7,211 bases of DNA from an uncultured Mycoplasmatota bacterium (GCA_900554615.1 USIB01000063.1:1-7211), one strand, 5' to 3'; numbered from the stretch's first letter, positions 1 through 5,977 are shown. The notes: generated from the letters alone by a model not told the origin. Numbers and translations are program-made.

Positions 1-672
1 ACTTTGTATATTTATATTGATAATAGTAGTAAGTTTAAGTTTACAGTTAATTTATTTAAGTGGATAAGATATGATTCGGCGGAACTATTTAATAATTTTG
101 CTTATTTAATAATATTTTTATTTGGGTTATCTAATACTTTAGAGTATGGAGAAGTATATGCTTTGGCAATAACATTTGTGGCCTTGATAACAGATACACA
201 ATGGGATACAGCAGATGCTATGGTGGTAGCGGCTAATATAGATATAAGTAAGAATGAGTTTAATTATAATGAACATATAAATAATGCTTATAAGTTATTG
301 TCGATATTATTTAGTACTAGTTTAGTTATGTTTGGAATATTATATTGGTTTTATGATTTAGATATAAGGATTACTATAATATATTTTAGTTTTGAGATAA
401 TTAATTTCTTGTTGTATCCAATGTATAGATTAAAGATTTGTTATTTACAGTTAGAGTATTCAGCTTTGAAGACAACTTCTAATAAAGTTATAGCATCAAT
501 ATTAAGAATTGGCATGTCATTAATTGATTCTCCATTTTGTACAGGGTTAGGACAAGTATGTTCGTCAGTATATCAATTTATAATGGTTAATGTGATGTTC
601 TATTTAAATTATCGAATTGACAAGAAGGGTAATGTTATAAGGAAATATAAAAAGAACGCGATTCTTTCATAG
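1..672 (+). CDS. MATE/flippase-like membrane protein, C-terminal part (5' end outside window)
   Basis: The reading frame is open to the left edge (codon 1 is ACT), so the TTG at position 4 is probably not the true start and the N-terminal half lies outside the window. The visible 223 codons encode several hydrophobic segments, at about residues 30-50, 100-117, 122-140 and 180-200 counted from the TTG. Between them is a conserved-looking stretch with TDTQWD, DISKNEFNYNEH and LQLEYSALKTTSNK. From memory this resembles the C-terminal half of a MATE-like Na+-driven efflux or flippase subgroup of Clostridia and Bacilli. That family normally has about 12 membrane segments and about 450 residues, so roughly half is present. 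The substrate cannot be inferred. The C-terminus is a basic cytoplasmic-type tail (RIDKKGNVIRKYKK). The gene converges on the HTH gene with a 12-bp gap. The membrane-protein call is firm and the family call is moderate. Confidence 0.55.
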   Translation, partial: TLYIYIDNSSKFKFTVNLFKWIRYDSAELFNNFAYLIIFLFGLSNTLEYGEVYALAITFVALITDTQWDTADAMVVAANIDISKNEFNYNEHINNAYKLLSILFSTSLVMFGILYWFYDLDIRITIIYFSFEIINFLLYPMYRLKICYLQLEYSALKTTSNKVIASILRIGMSLIDSPFCTGLGQVCSSVYQFIMVNVMFYLNYRIDKKGNVIRKYKKNAILS

Positions 673-686
673 AAAATCGGGTTCTT
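652..686. terminator. Shared bidirectional terminator hairpin
   Basis: AAGAAC (652-657) pairs with GTTCTT (681-686) and CGATT (659-663) pairs with AATCG (675-679), separated by one G/G mismatch. A T-rich tail follows on the + side (TTATTCTTTTAC). On the - side the hairpin runs into CTTTTTATATTT. The stop codon of the flippase-like gene lies in the loop and the stop of the HTH gene in the 3' arm, so one structure plausibly ends both convergent transcripts. Confidence 0.6.
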
Positions 687-2400
687 ATTCTTTTACTATT
701 GGTTTAAAGTTTTCAATAGCACTTTTTAATTTAGGATGTCTTATTACAAAGTGAATGGTTGGATTGATACTTTTGGAGATAATTACATAATTATTATCAA
801 CAATATTAATAGAGATGTTTTTAAATGTTTGGTCATTATTGATAATTACGTGATAGTTTTTATTACTATAGTTTATGGTATCTTTTAAGTGTTCAAGATA
901 TTCATGATAAGTATAGGTTATTTTTTGATTATAAAAGATATTTTCAAGGGATAGAGATAAGTTATTAGTAAATTCATTTTCATAGTTATAAATAGTATCA
1001 GTAATTATATTATTCTTTAGAATATTATTAACATAGTTTTCTTCGTCTTGTTTATATTTTTTAATTTTAATAATATCTTCTTTACTTATTTTATTTCTTT
1101 TTAATATTTTATCTAGTAGTTTATCATTAATAGTAAACAGTGGTAGAGTATTTAGAGTTCTTTGACGGTTACTTTTTATTTTACTATCATTTAGTAAGAA
1201 AGTTTGATATAAGTCTTTATCTTTTTCAATATATATTTCCATTAGGGGAGTAGCTTTTTTAAGTAAATAGTTAGTTTTATTTTTATAGTATTCTATTTCT
1301 TTAGAATTACCTGTAAGATAATATTTTCCTTTATCATGATAACCTTTGATACATTCACCGTATAAAGCATAATTACCTGAAGTATAATTTAAGTGACCAT
1401 AGATATTATTTTTAGGATCTTTAAAGTAATAGGGTGATACTTGACCAGTCATATATATAGGAATCCAACTTTCAAGTCCTAGCATCATTTCATTAAATGG
1501 GCGATCAAGATTATGAATGATATTTAAGTGAAGACCTTTTTTTAGACACATAGCAATACCAAACATCCATTTTTTACCAAATTCAATGTCTTTAGCCATA
1601 TCTTCCATTGGCATGTCAGAGCACATAAAGATATCTTCTTTTGATTTAGATAAGACAGTAGCTTTTAAGAAATCAATTTCTGCTTGTTTCATTTCTTCTA
1701 AACCATAATAATTCTTAGTTTTAGCTTTATAAAATGGAATATTAGGTACTTTTAATTGATCAAATTTTATGGCTTTTATATAGTCATTTAAATCAAAATT
1801 ATTTAAGTTATTTAAGAAGTCATTAATGTGATTATCTTCGTTATTATTAGAATTATTATTATTTGTTAGATAAGTAAATATTTGGTCAAATAGAGTATTG
1901 CTAGTAATATTATTATTTATTAATAAAGATAATTTTTTTAAGTTATCAGAGTCATTATATTTTAATACAATATAGTTAGCTATTTTATTAGAAAACGAGA
2001 TAGGATCAGATGGTTTAGTTTTACCATATCTAATTCTTGATATATGTGATGAATCAAAGACTATATATTTAGATAAATCATTTATATTTATATTAAGAGT
2101 GATAATTAAGTTATTTAAGTTTTTACTTAATGTTTCATAATCAAAAGAATTATCTTCTTGGAGAGTACTTAATAGTGTATTCTTAATATCTTCTTTAGTA
2201 TATTTTAGTTCTTGTTCAAGTGAGATATTATATAAAGTATTTATTAGTTTATTAATTTGGGTACTATCTTTTTTAGGAGTTCTTTCGCCACTACGATATC
2301 TACTTATTACTGATTCTGAAATACCTGAGTTTATAGATAGTTTTCGTGATGTACAATTTAGTTCTTTTAATAGTTTATTAAATTTGTCTTTAAATGTCAT
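685..2400 (-). CDS. Double helix-turn-helix (XRE-like) protein with long uncharacterised C-terminal region
   Basis: This 571-residue protein is probably a DNA-binding regulator in the cytoplasm. Residues 1-61 form an XRE/Cro-type HTH (RKLSINSGISESVISRYRSGERTP). Residues about 86-147 form a second one (INDLSKYIVFDSSHISRIRYGKTKP). An Asn-rich low-complexity linker (about 162-200) leads to a long C-terminal region (about 215-570) containing IPFYKAK, HLNIIHNLDRPF and LGLESWIPIYMTGQVSPYYF. I recall similar large HTH proteins in Lachnospiraceae but know no function for the C-terminal part. It may be a ligand-sensing or phospholipase-D-like sensor fold, which is only a guess. The ATG at 2400 has GAGGTG 8 nt upstream and a good promoter. 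Single-domain XRE regulators are usually 70-250 residues, so this is unusually long. The gene is transcribed alone and ends in the shared hairpin. Confidence 0.8.
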   Translation of the reverse strand: MTFKDKFNKLLKELNCTSRKLSINSGISESVISRYRSGERTPKKDSTQINKLINTLYNISLEQELKYTKEDIKNTLLSTLQEDNSFDYETLSKNLNNLIITLNININDLSKYIVFDSSHISRIRYGKTKPSDPISFSNKIANYIVLKYNDSDNLKKLSLLINNNITSNTLFDQIFTYLTNNNNSNNNEDNHINDFLNNLNNFDLNDYIKAIKFDQLKVPNIPFYKAKTKNYYGLEEMKQAEIDFLKATVLSKSKEDIFMCSDMPMEDMAKDIEFGKKWMFGIAMCLKKGLHLNIIHNLDRPFNEMMLGLESWIPIYMTGQVSPYYFKDPKNNIYGHLNYTSGNYALYGECIKGYHDKGKYYLTGNSKEIEYYKNKTNYLLKKATPLMEIYIEKDKDLYQTFLLNDSKIKSNRQRTLNTLPLFTINDKLLDKILKRNKISKEDIIKIKKYKQDEENYVNNILKNNIITDTIYNYENEFTNNLSLSLENIFYNQKITYTYHEYLEHLKDTINYSNKNYHVIINNDQTFKNISINIVDNNYVIISKSINPTIHFVIRHPKLKSAIENFKPIVKE

Positions 2401-2420
2401 GTATTTTTCACCTCACTTTA

Positions 2421-2450
2421 ATTATACTATATTTAGATAGAACTTGTCAT
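2421..2450 (-). promoter_or_regulatory. Promoter of the double-HTH gene
   Basis: Read on the minus strand, -35 ATGACA (2445-2450) is followed after 18 bp by a perfect -10 TATAAT (2421-2426). The Shine-Dalgarno GAGGTG (2409-2414) follows, 8 nt before the ATG at 2400. The IS begins about 50 bp further upstream, so this promoter is intact. Confidence 0.65.
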
Positions 2451-2495
2451 TAGAAACATTGCTTTATTTGGCAAATTAATTCTAGAGAAATCAAT

Positions 2496-2506
2496 CATAT
2501 GTTACA
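2496..2506 (+). repeat. Left inverted end of the IS
   Basis: CATATGTTACA is an exact 11-bp reverse complement of 3632-3642. Beyond it the two ends differ apart from shared A/T runs. The outer CATATG may be target sequence rather than element sequence. Confidence 0.6.
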
Positions 2507-2545
2507 CTTTTTTTATAAAAGTCCTTTATTGCTTATATATTTCAC

Positions 2546-2620
2546 ATAAAAAGGTATTATGTTTGTCAAGACTGACGTAGTCATTCATTTTAGTCTTGAT
2601 AAATTTAATATCCTTTTTAT
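2546..2620 (-). terminator. Long imperfect hairpin downstream of the transposase
   Basis: ATAAAAAGG (2546-2554) pairs with CCTTTTTAT (2612-2620). TATTA (2555-2559) pairs with TAATA (2606-2610) across a 1-nt bulge. After a small internal loop, TCAAGACT (2566-2573) pairs with AGTCTTGA (2592-2599), leaving an 18-nt apical loop. It starts 9 bp past the transposase stop. On the minus strand the 3' arm ends CCTTTTTATG, compatible with an intrinsic terminator that keeps transposase transcripts from reading into the HTH gene. Its length exceeds a normal terminator, so a role as IS end structure or small RNA is also possible. Confidence 0.5.
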
Positions 2621-2628
2621 ATAATTTT

Positions 2629-3558
2629 TTAAGCATTAAGGAAATTAAGTTTATATTCTTCTACAATTTGATTCGGGCTTTTAAATCCTAATACTTTTTT
2701 AGATATATTGTTGTATCTTGTATTATATCTTTTTATTTTCTTTTTTAAGTCTTCCACTGAGGTAAATTCATTTCTGCTATAAAATCTTTCTCCGTCTATT
2801 TTATGACTTCTTTCAACTTTTCCATTTTGCCATGGAGAATATGGTCTAATTCTTCGATGCTTCATTCCTAATTCTTCAATTGTAAGTTCAAACAATGTCG
2901 GTAAGTTAGTTTCCAATTTATTGTTTACAAACTCTGGACCATTATCAGTTTGTATTGTATTTATTTTTAATTTCATTTCCTTTTCTAGAGTTTTTATAAA
3001 GCGACTAGTATTTGTTACGCTTTTTTCATCTACTATTTCAAGTATTCTCTTTCTAGAAAACTCATCTATTGCTGTTATCTGATAATAATTTTTATCCATT
3101 GTATCGAATATTAAACATTCTTTAGGAACGTATTTAATATCAACTTGAACTTTATCTCCAGGATATTTTCCACGAATTTCCTCGTGTTTTGTATATCCTT
3201 TTCTTAACTTTACTTTTTCTTTAGGCAATTTGCTAATTTGCTTGACCATAGATCCATAACTTCTTGTATATCCTCTTTTTCTTAATTGAACATATACTTC
3301 TGCCAAGCCATCTATTCCATATCTAGACTTTATTTTTTTAATTAGTTCCAGCTCTTCAGTAGTATGAGCATTAGGATGAGAATGTGGCTTTCTTGATTTT
3401 AAAGCCAAACTTCTTACCGTCCCATCATACTTTTCTAATTGCCTATATATAAACTGTCTATTAGTATGATACTTTTTTGCAGCATTAGTTACACCGTTTT
3501 TTAAAGCAAATTCACATAATCTCTTTCTAAATCTCATTTCTTCTGTTATAATTTTCAT
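2629..3558 (-). CDS. IS481-like DDE transposase
   Basis: The product cuts and joins DNA at the IS ends. An N-terminal HTH (about 12-45, NAAKKYHTNRQFIYRQLEKY) and an SRKPHSHPNAHT linker typical of IS481-type enzymes precede an integrase/rve catalytic core. Counting from the longer GTG start at 3567, the triad is D143 (VDIKYV), D208 (TDNGPEF) and E252 (NGKVERSH). The last spacing is 43 residues rather than the usual 35, so there is a small insertion between TDNGPEF and the RPYSPWQNGKVER block. I chose the ATG at 3558 (309 residues) because AGAG lies 8 nt upstream. The in-frame GTG at 3567 (312 residues) falls inside that ribosome-binding region. A single ORF with no IS3-type frameshift supports IS481 over IS3. 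The gene occupies most of the element and is read toward the HTH gene. Confidence 0.85.
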   Translation of the reverse strand: MKIITEEMRFRKRLCEFALKNGVTNAAKKYHTNRQFIYRQLEKYDGTVRSLALKSRKPHSHPNAHTTEELELIKKIKSRYGIDGLAEVYVQLRKRGYTRSYGSMVKQISKLPKEKVKLRKGYTKHEEIRGKYPGDKVQVDIKYVPKECLIFDTMDKNYYQITAIDEFSRKRILEIVDEKSVTNTSRFIKTLEKEMKLKINTIQTDNGPEFVNNKLETNLPTLFELTIEELGMKHRRIRPYSPWQNGKVERSHKIDGERFYSRNEFTSVEDLKKKIKRYNTRYNNISKKVLGFKSPNQIVEEYKLNFLNA

Positions 3559-3596
3559 TGATACCACTCTTTCGTATAATTTTGTCGTTCAACTTA

Positions 3597-3613
3597 ATTA
3601 TACCAGATGGTAT
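3597..3613 (-). promoter_or_regulatory. Transposase -10 element overlapped by a palindrome
   Basis: On the minus strand TATAAT (3597-3602) lies about 40 bp before the ATG at 3558. No strong -35 is visible; the best candidate is GTTAAA at 3622-3627, 19 bp away. The palindrome ATACCA-GA-TGGTAT (3600-3613) overlaps the -10 and could be an operator or part of a leader hairpin in read-through transcripts. Confidence 0.4.
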
Positions 3614-3631
3614 CTTTTTTATTTAACTTTT

Positions 3632-3642
3632 TGTAACATATG
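3632..3642 (+). repeat. Right inverted end of the IS
   Basis: TGTAACATATG is the exact reverse complement of the left end at 2496-2506. The ZIP promoter region starts about 30 bp further right. Confidence 0.6.
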
Positions 3643-3671
3643 TATTATAACTCAACATTTATTTAAAATAA

Positions 3672-3727
3672 TTGGGTATTTGCATTAAGCAAATTATGAC
3701 TAATTAATAAACTATATAGTAAGGAGG
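3672..3727 (+). promoter_or_regulatory. ZIP gene promoter with MntR-like operator, and its RBS
   Basis: The palindrome ATTTGC-ATTAA-GCAAAT (3678-3694) resembles the MntR box I recall for Bacillus subtilis (TTTGCCTTAAGGAAA). It exactly fills the 17-bp spacer between a weak -35 (TTGGGT, 3672-3677) and a weak -10 (TATGAC, 3695-3700). A strong Shine-Dalgarno AAGGAGG (3721-3727) follows, only 4 nt before the ATG. Binding of a DtxR/MntR-type repressor here would block transcription. The palindrome is seen directly; the promoter elements and the regulator are inferred. Confidence 0.45.
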
Positions 3728-3731
3728 TAAA

Positions 3732-4526
3732 ATGATTGAGTATTTTTTAAGTTTAAATCATATTGTACAAGCATTTTTAGCGACAACATTTACTTTTTTA
3801 ATAACTGTTTTGGGGGCAGCAATAGTATTCTTCTTTAAGAAAGTAAATAAGACGTTTATGGATGGGATGCTAGGGTTTGCGGCTGGTGTTATGATTGCAG
3901 CATCATTTTGGAGTTTACTTTCGCCTTCTATTGAAATGGCTAATAGTCTTAATTTAAATAGTTGGTTAATTGCTACATTAGGTTTTTTATCAGGGGGTAT
4001 TTTACTATTTATTAGTGATAAGATTTTTGATATTTTAGATAAAAATAAAAATAATAATAGTTCTAAAAAAAGAGTAATGATGCTGATATCATCAATTACT
4101 ATTCATAACATACCGGAAGGATTAGCAGTGGGAATTGCTTTTGGATCAATTAGTTATGGTCTTGAGGGGGCAACAATAATTAGTGCTTGTTTGTTAGCGT
4201 TAGGGATTGGTCTTCAGAACTTTCCAGAAGGTAGTGCGGTTAGTATTCCTCTACTTCGTGAGGGTTATTCGAGAAAAAAAGCTTTTCTTTATGGAAGTTT
4301 AAGTGCCATAGTAGAACCAATATCTGGAGTTATTGGAGCATTACTAGTACTTAAAATAAGATTACTTCTTCCCTTTCTGTTAGCTTTTGCGGCTGGGGCA
4401 ATGATTTATGTAGTAGTTGAAGAGTTAATACCGGAGAGTCAAACTAATGAGAAGAAAGATTACATGGCTTTATTTACGTTAATAGGGTTTTCTATTATGA
4501 TGATTTTAGATGTAGCACTAGGTTAA
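3732..4526 (+). CDS. ZIP family divalent metal transporter (GufA/ZupT-like)
   Basis: This 264-residue inner-membrane protein probably imports Zn2+, Mn2+ or Fe2+ into the cytoplasm. It has about eight hydrophobic segments. Family metal-site motifs are present: HNIPEG (residues 125-130) and NFPEGSAVSIPLLREG (163-178) in the fourth and fifth segments, VEP (194-196) in the sixth, and EELIPE (230-235) near the end. The variable cytoplasmic loop (about 101-116) is Asn/Lys-rich (DKNKNNNSSKK) instead of His-rich. Its length is normal for prokaryotic ZIPs. The ATG at 3732 follows a strong AAGGAGG. The gene stands alone, is divergent from the HTH gene with the IS between, and overlaps the convergent DUF2752 gene by 9 bp. 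The upstream MntR-like palindrome favours manganese or a related metal, but sequence alone does not fix the substrate. Confidence 0.9.
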   Translation: MIEYFLSLNHIVQAFLATTFTFLITVLGAAIVFFFKKVNKTFMDGMLGFAAGVMIAASFWSLLSPSIEMANSLNLNSWLIATLGFLSGGILLFISDKIFDILDKNKNNNSSKKRVMMLISSITIHNIPEGLAVGIAFGSISYGLEGATIISACLLALGIGLQNFPEGSAVSIPLLREGYSRKKAFLYGSLSAIVEPISGVIGALLVLKIRLLLPFLLAFAAGAMIYVVVEELIPESQTNEKKDYMALFTLIGFSIMMILDVALG

Positions 4527-4886
4527 AGAATAGTTATATATGTTAATTATTTCACTTATGATAAGTAGGAAGATGATTATTTTATAGTTAGTTAATATTT
4601 TATTTATAAGAGTAATAGTACTCTTTTTATTATAGATAATATCTTTAATTAAATAGATATTTAGTAATATTATTGTTATAAATAAAGGAATACCTAAAAT
4701 ATTATATTTAATTGCAGATATTAAATCTAGATTTAGTATTGATATAAAACTTCTTGTTAAGCCACATCCGGGACAAGGAATATTAGTTAGATATTTAAAA
4801 AAGCAAGGGATAGTTATTTCTTTTATTTTAATTAGATAATAACTTATACCCTCACCTAATAATATTAATATATAAATTATACGCAT
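4518..4886 (-). CDS. DUF2752 family membrane protein
   Basis: This small 122-residue membrane protein carries the DUF2752 signature CPGCGLTRSF (residues 38-47), with a further Cys at 28. Hydrophobic segments lie at about 2-19, 62-82 and 103-118. The paired cysteines could bind metal or undergo redox chemistry, but no function is established. Its ATG overlaps the stop of the TM2 gene by one base (TAATG) and has no clear Shine-Dalgarno of its own, so translation is probably coupled. DUF2752 and TM2 proteins are, as I recall, frequent genomic neighbours, which suggests a shared role. Its 3' end overlaps the ZIP gene by 9 bp. Family assignment is fairly sure; function is unknown. Confidence 0.8.
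   Translation of the reverse strand: MRIIYILILLGEGISYYLIKIKEITIPCFFKYLTNIPCPGCGLTRSFISILNLDLISAIKYNILGIPLFITIILLNIYLIKDIIYNKKSTITLINKILTNYKIIIFLLIISEIINIYNYSLT
4608..4632 (+). terminator. Probable ZIP-gene terminator inside the opposing DUF2752 CDS
   Basis: The perfect stem AAGAGTA (4608-4614) and TACTCTT (4619-4625), with the 4-nt loop ATAG, runs into TTTTTATTAT on the plus strand, about 80 nt past the ZIP stop. On the minus strand the hairpin is not followed by a T-run, so it should act in one direction only. Each arm has just two GC pairs, so strength is uncertain. On the minus strand this DNA encodes the KKSTITL region of the DUF2752 protein. Confidence 0.4.
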
Positions 4887-5218
4887 TAATCTTTTAGTGG
4901 ATTGCCATTACCATCAACATTAATATTACCACATAAGATTAATATTCCCTCAATTAATCCCCATATTTCAGATACTACTGCTAATGTAAAACAACTTAAG
5001 ACGCTTATTAATAATTGAGCCATAGCTTTATTTTTATTACCTAAATAAAAGTTATGAATACCTAAACTACCTAAAAAGATACCTAGTAATCCAGCAACTA
5101 ATCTTGACTTAGCATTAGGATCAGTACTAGCATTATCTTTTAAACTAAAACCACAATGTAAGCATACGGCTTGTCCTTCTTCAACTTTATTTCCACAATG
5201 AGAGCAAAACTTTGCCAT
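4886..5218 (-). CDS. Zinc-ribbon plus TM2-domain membrane protein
   Basis: The 110-residue protein begins with a zinc ribbon, C5-x2-C8-x10-C19-x2-C22 (FCSHCGNK, CLHCGFSL), followed by a TM2 domain. In the TM2 domain, SRLVAGLLGIFLGSLGIHNFYLG (about 38-60) supplies the first membrane helix and the characteristic G-x-x-x-FYLG turn. The second helix is about 68-98 (IWGLIEGILIL). Both ends are probably cytoplasmic, with the zinc ribbon perhaps mediating protein contacts. Function is unknown for the family. The start ATG at 5218 has AAGGA about 11 nt upstream. It is the first gene of the promoter at 5243-5271 and its stop overlaps the DUF2752 start. It follows the CmpB-like gene by 41 bp with no terminator between, so it may also receive read-through. 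Confidence 0.85.
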   Translation of the reverse strand: MAKFCSHCGNKVEEGQAVCLHCGFSLKDNASTDPNAKSRLVAGLLGIFLGSLGIHNFYLGNKNKAMAQLLISVLSCFTLAVVSEIWGLIEGILILCGNINVDGNGNPLKD

Positions 5219-5235
5219 AACATCACTTCCTTACT

Positions 5236-5271
5236 TGGTATAAGTATACCACTTACCTACTATTTTTTCAA
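5236..5271 (-). promoter_or_regulatory. Promoter of the TM2-DUF2752 pair with palindrome over the -10
   Basis: On the minus strand -35 TTGAAA (5266-5271) and -10 TATACT (5243-5248) are spaced 17 bp. The perfect palindrome TGGTATA-AG-TATACCA (5236-5251) centres on the -10, the position of a repressor operator. The -35 lies within the last codons of the upstream CmpB-like gene. Confidence 0.5.
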
Positions 5272-5925
5272 TTGTTTTATTTTTTTTGTGTAGGCTTTTA
5301 AGTTGGGGAATGCTTCAGTTAATCTCTTATTTAACCAAGATAATGATTTAAACTTATCTTTAATTATTTTAGTTATTTCTTCAGTATTATCACCTTTAGT
5401 TAGTTTACCTACGGTACTTCTAAACTTAAACATAACAATGTAAGAAATAATATTATCTACTATGTATATTATAAATAATGTGATGGCTAATACTTTAATT
5501 ACTGTACTTGAAGTTGTATCAATTACATTAATTATCATAGGGTTAATAAAGTACATTATTAATGTTCCACCAATACCAAATAACATGGCATACTCTAAAC
5601 ATATTCTTCCATTAATATTAAACTTTTTATTACTATAATCCCACCATCTAGCTTTAAATATTTTTTCCATAAAATAACTAGTTAGATATTCTAGAATAGA
5701 GCAAATAATTACTGCCATGCAAAATAGTCCAAGTGGTCTATCTAAATATCTTTTTAAGATAAACATAATAAGTAAAACACCTGAACCATATATTGGACAG
5801 TATGGGCCAATTAAGAAACCTCTATTAACAAACTTTTTACTATGACAATACGTTAATATAATTTCCATTAACCATCCAATAATTGAATAAAACATAAAGA
5901 TTAAAAAGTATTTATAAATATTCAT
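5260..5925 (-). CDS. CmpB-like (PF06541 type) putative membrane protein
   Basis: This 221-residue protein has about five membrane segments (about 4-24, 46-58, 66-86, 110-128, 141-166) and a basic cytoplasmic tail. The motifs NRGFLIGPYCPIYG (34-47), LEYLTSYFMEKIFKARWWDYS (79-99, read with the break at FME/KIF) and NGRICLEY (105-112) match the family labelled 'putative ABC-transporter type IV / CmpB'. That name is historical: no ATPase partner is nearby and transport has not been shown, so the label should be read cautiously. The ATG at 5925 has AGGAG with 7-nt spacing. Its own promoter lies just upstream. Together with the two genes downstream it forms a block of small membrane proteins read in one direction. 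Confidence 0.8.
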   Translation of the reverse strand: MNIYKYFLIFMFYSIIGWLMEIILTYCHSKKFVNRGFLIGPYCPIYGSGVLLIMFILKRYLDRPLGLFCMAVIICSILEYLTSYFMEKIFKARWWDYSNKKFNINGRICLEYAMLFGIGGTLIMYFINPMIINVIDTTSSTVIKVLAITLFIIYIVDNIISYIVMFKFRSTVGKLTKGDNTEEITKIIKDKFKSLSWLNKRLTEAFPNLKAYTKKIKQLKK

Positions 5926-5948
5926 AACTCAACTCCTACATGTATAAC

Positions 5949-5977
5949 ATTGTACCAAAATATTATTTAAATGTCAT
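5949..5977 (-). promoter_or_regulatory. Promoter of the CmpB-like gene
   Basis: Minus-strand -35 ATGACA (5972-5977) and -10 TACAAT (5949-5954) are separated by exactly 17 bp. The same -35 hexamer is used by the HTH gene. The transcript would have a short leader carrying the AGGAG site. Confidence 0.6.

Larger units (their letters stand above)
2500..3638 (-). mobile_element. IS481-like insertion sequence, apparently complete
   Basis: A single-ORF DDE transposase lies between inverted ends TGTTACA (2500-2506) and TGTAACA (3632-3638), giving an element of about 1.14 kb, within the usual size range for IS481-type elements. Ends beginning TG are also usual for that family. The match extends outward to CATATGTTACA/TGTAACATATG. 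Because CATATG is its own reverse complement, it could belong to the inverted repeat or be a 6-bp target duplication, so the exact boundaries are uncertain by up to 6 bp. The element is inserted between the divergent HTH and ZIP genes without cutting either promoter. The ORF is uninterrupted and the catalytic triad is present, so the copy may be active. Confidence 0.7.

Noticed and set aside
4..6. TTG as the true start of the left-edge gene
   Set aside because: The frame stays open to base 1, no Shine-Dalgarno can be seen, and the product looks like only the C-terminal half of a larger transporter.
1845..1870. Repeated TTATTATTATT-type sequence as a tandem repeat element
   Set aside because: It encodes the Asn-rich linker of the HTH protein and reflects AT-rich low complexity.
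2466..2476. ATTTG-G-CAAAT palindrome left of the IS as a second copy of the ZIP operator
   Set aside because: It lacks the TTAA centre and correct half-site spacing; the shared GCAAAT is short and may be chance.
3565..3567. GTG start for the transposase
   Set aside because: It lies within the AGAG ribosome-site region that is properly spaced for the ATG at 3558.
3643..3650. Hybrid promoter with an IS-borne -35 (TTTAAC, 3622-3627) and flank -10 (TATTAT/TTATAA) driving the ZIP gene
   Set aside because: The match is poor in a sequence this AT-rich, and a better-organised promoter with an operator lies closer to the gene.
3568..3731. Riboswitch or structured leader upstream of the ZIP gene
   Set aside because: Most of this stretch is the IS end, and the predicted leader is only about 25 nt, too short for a known riboswitch class.
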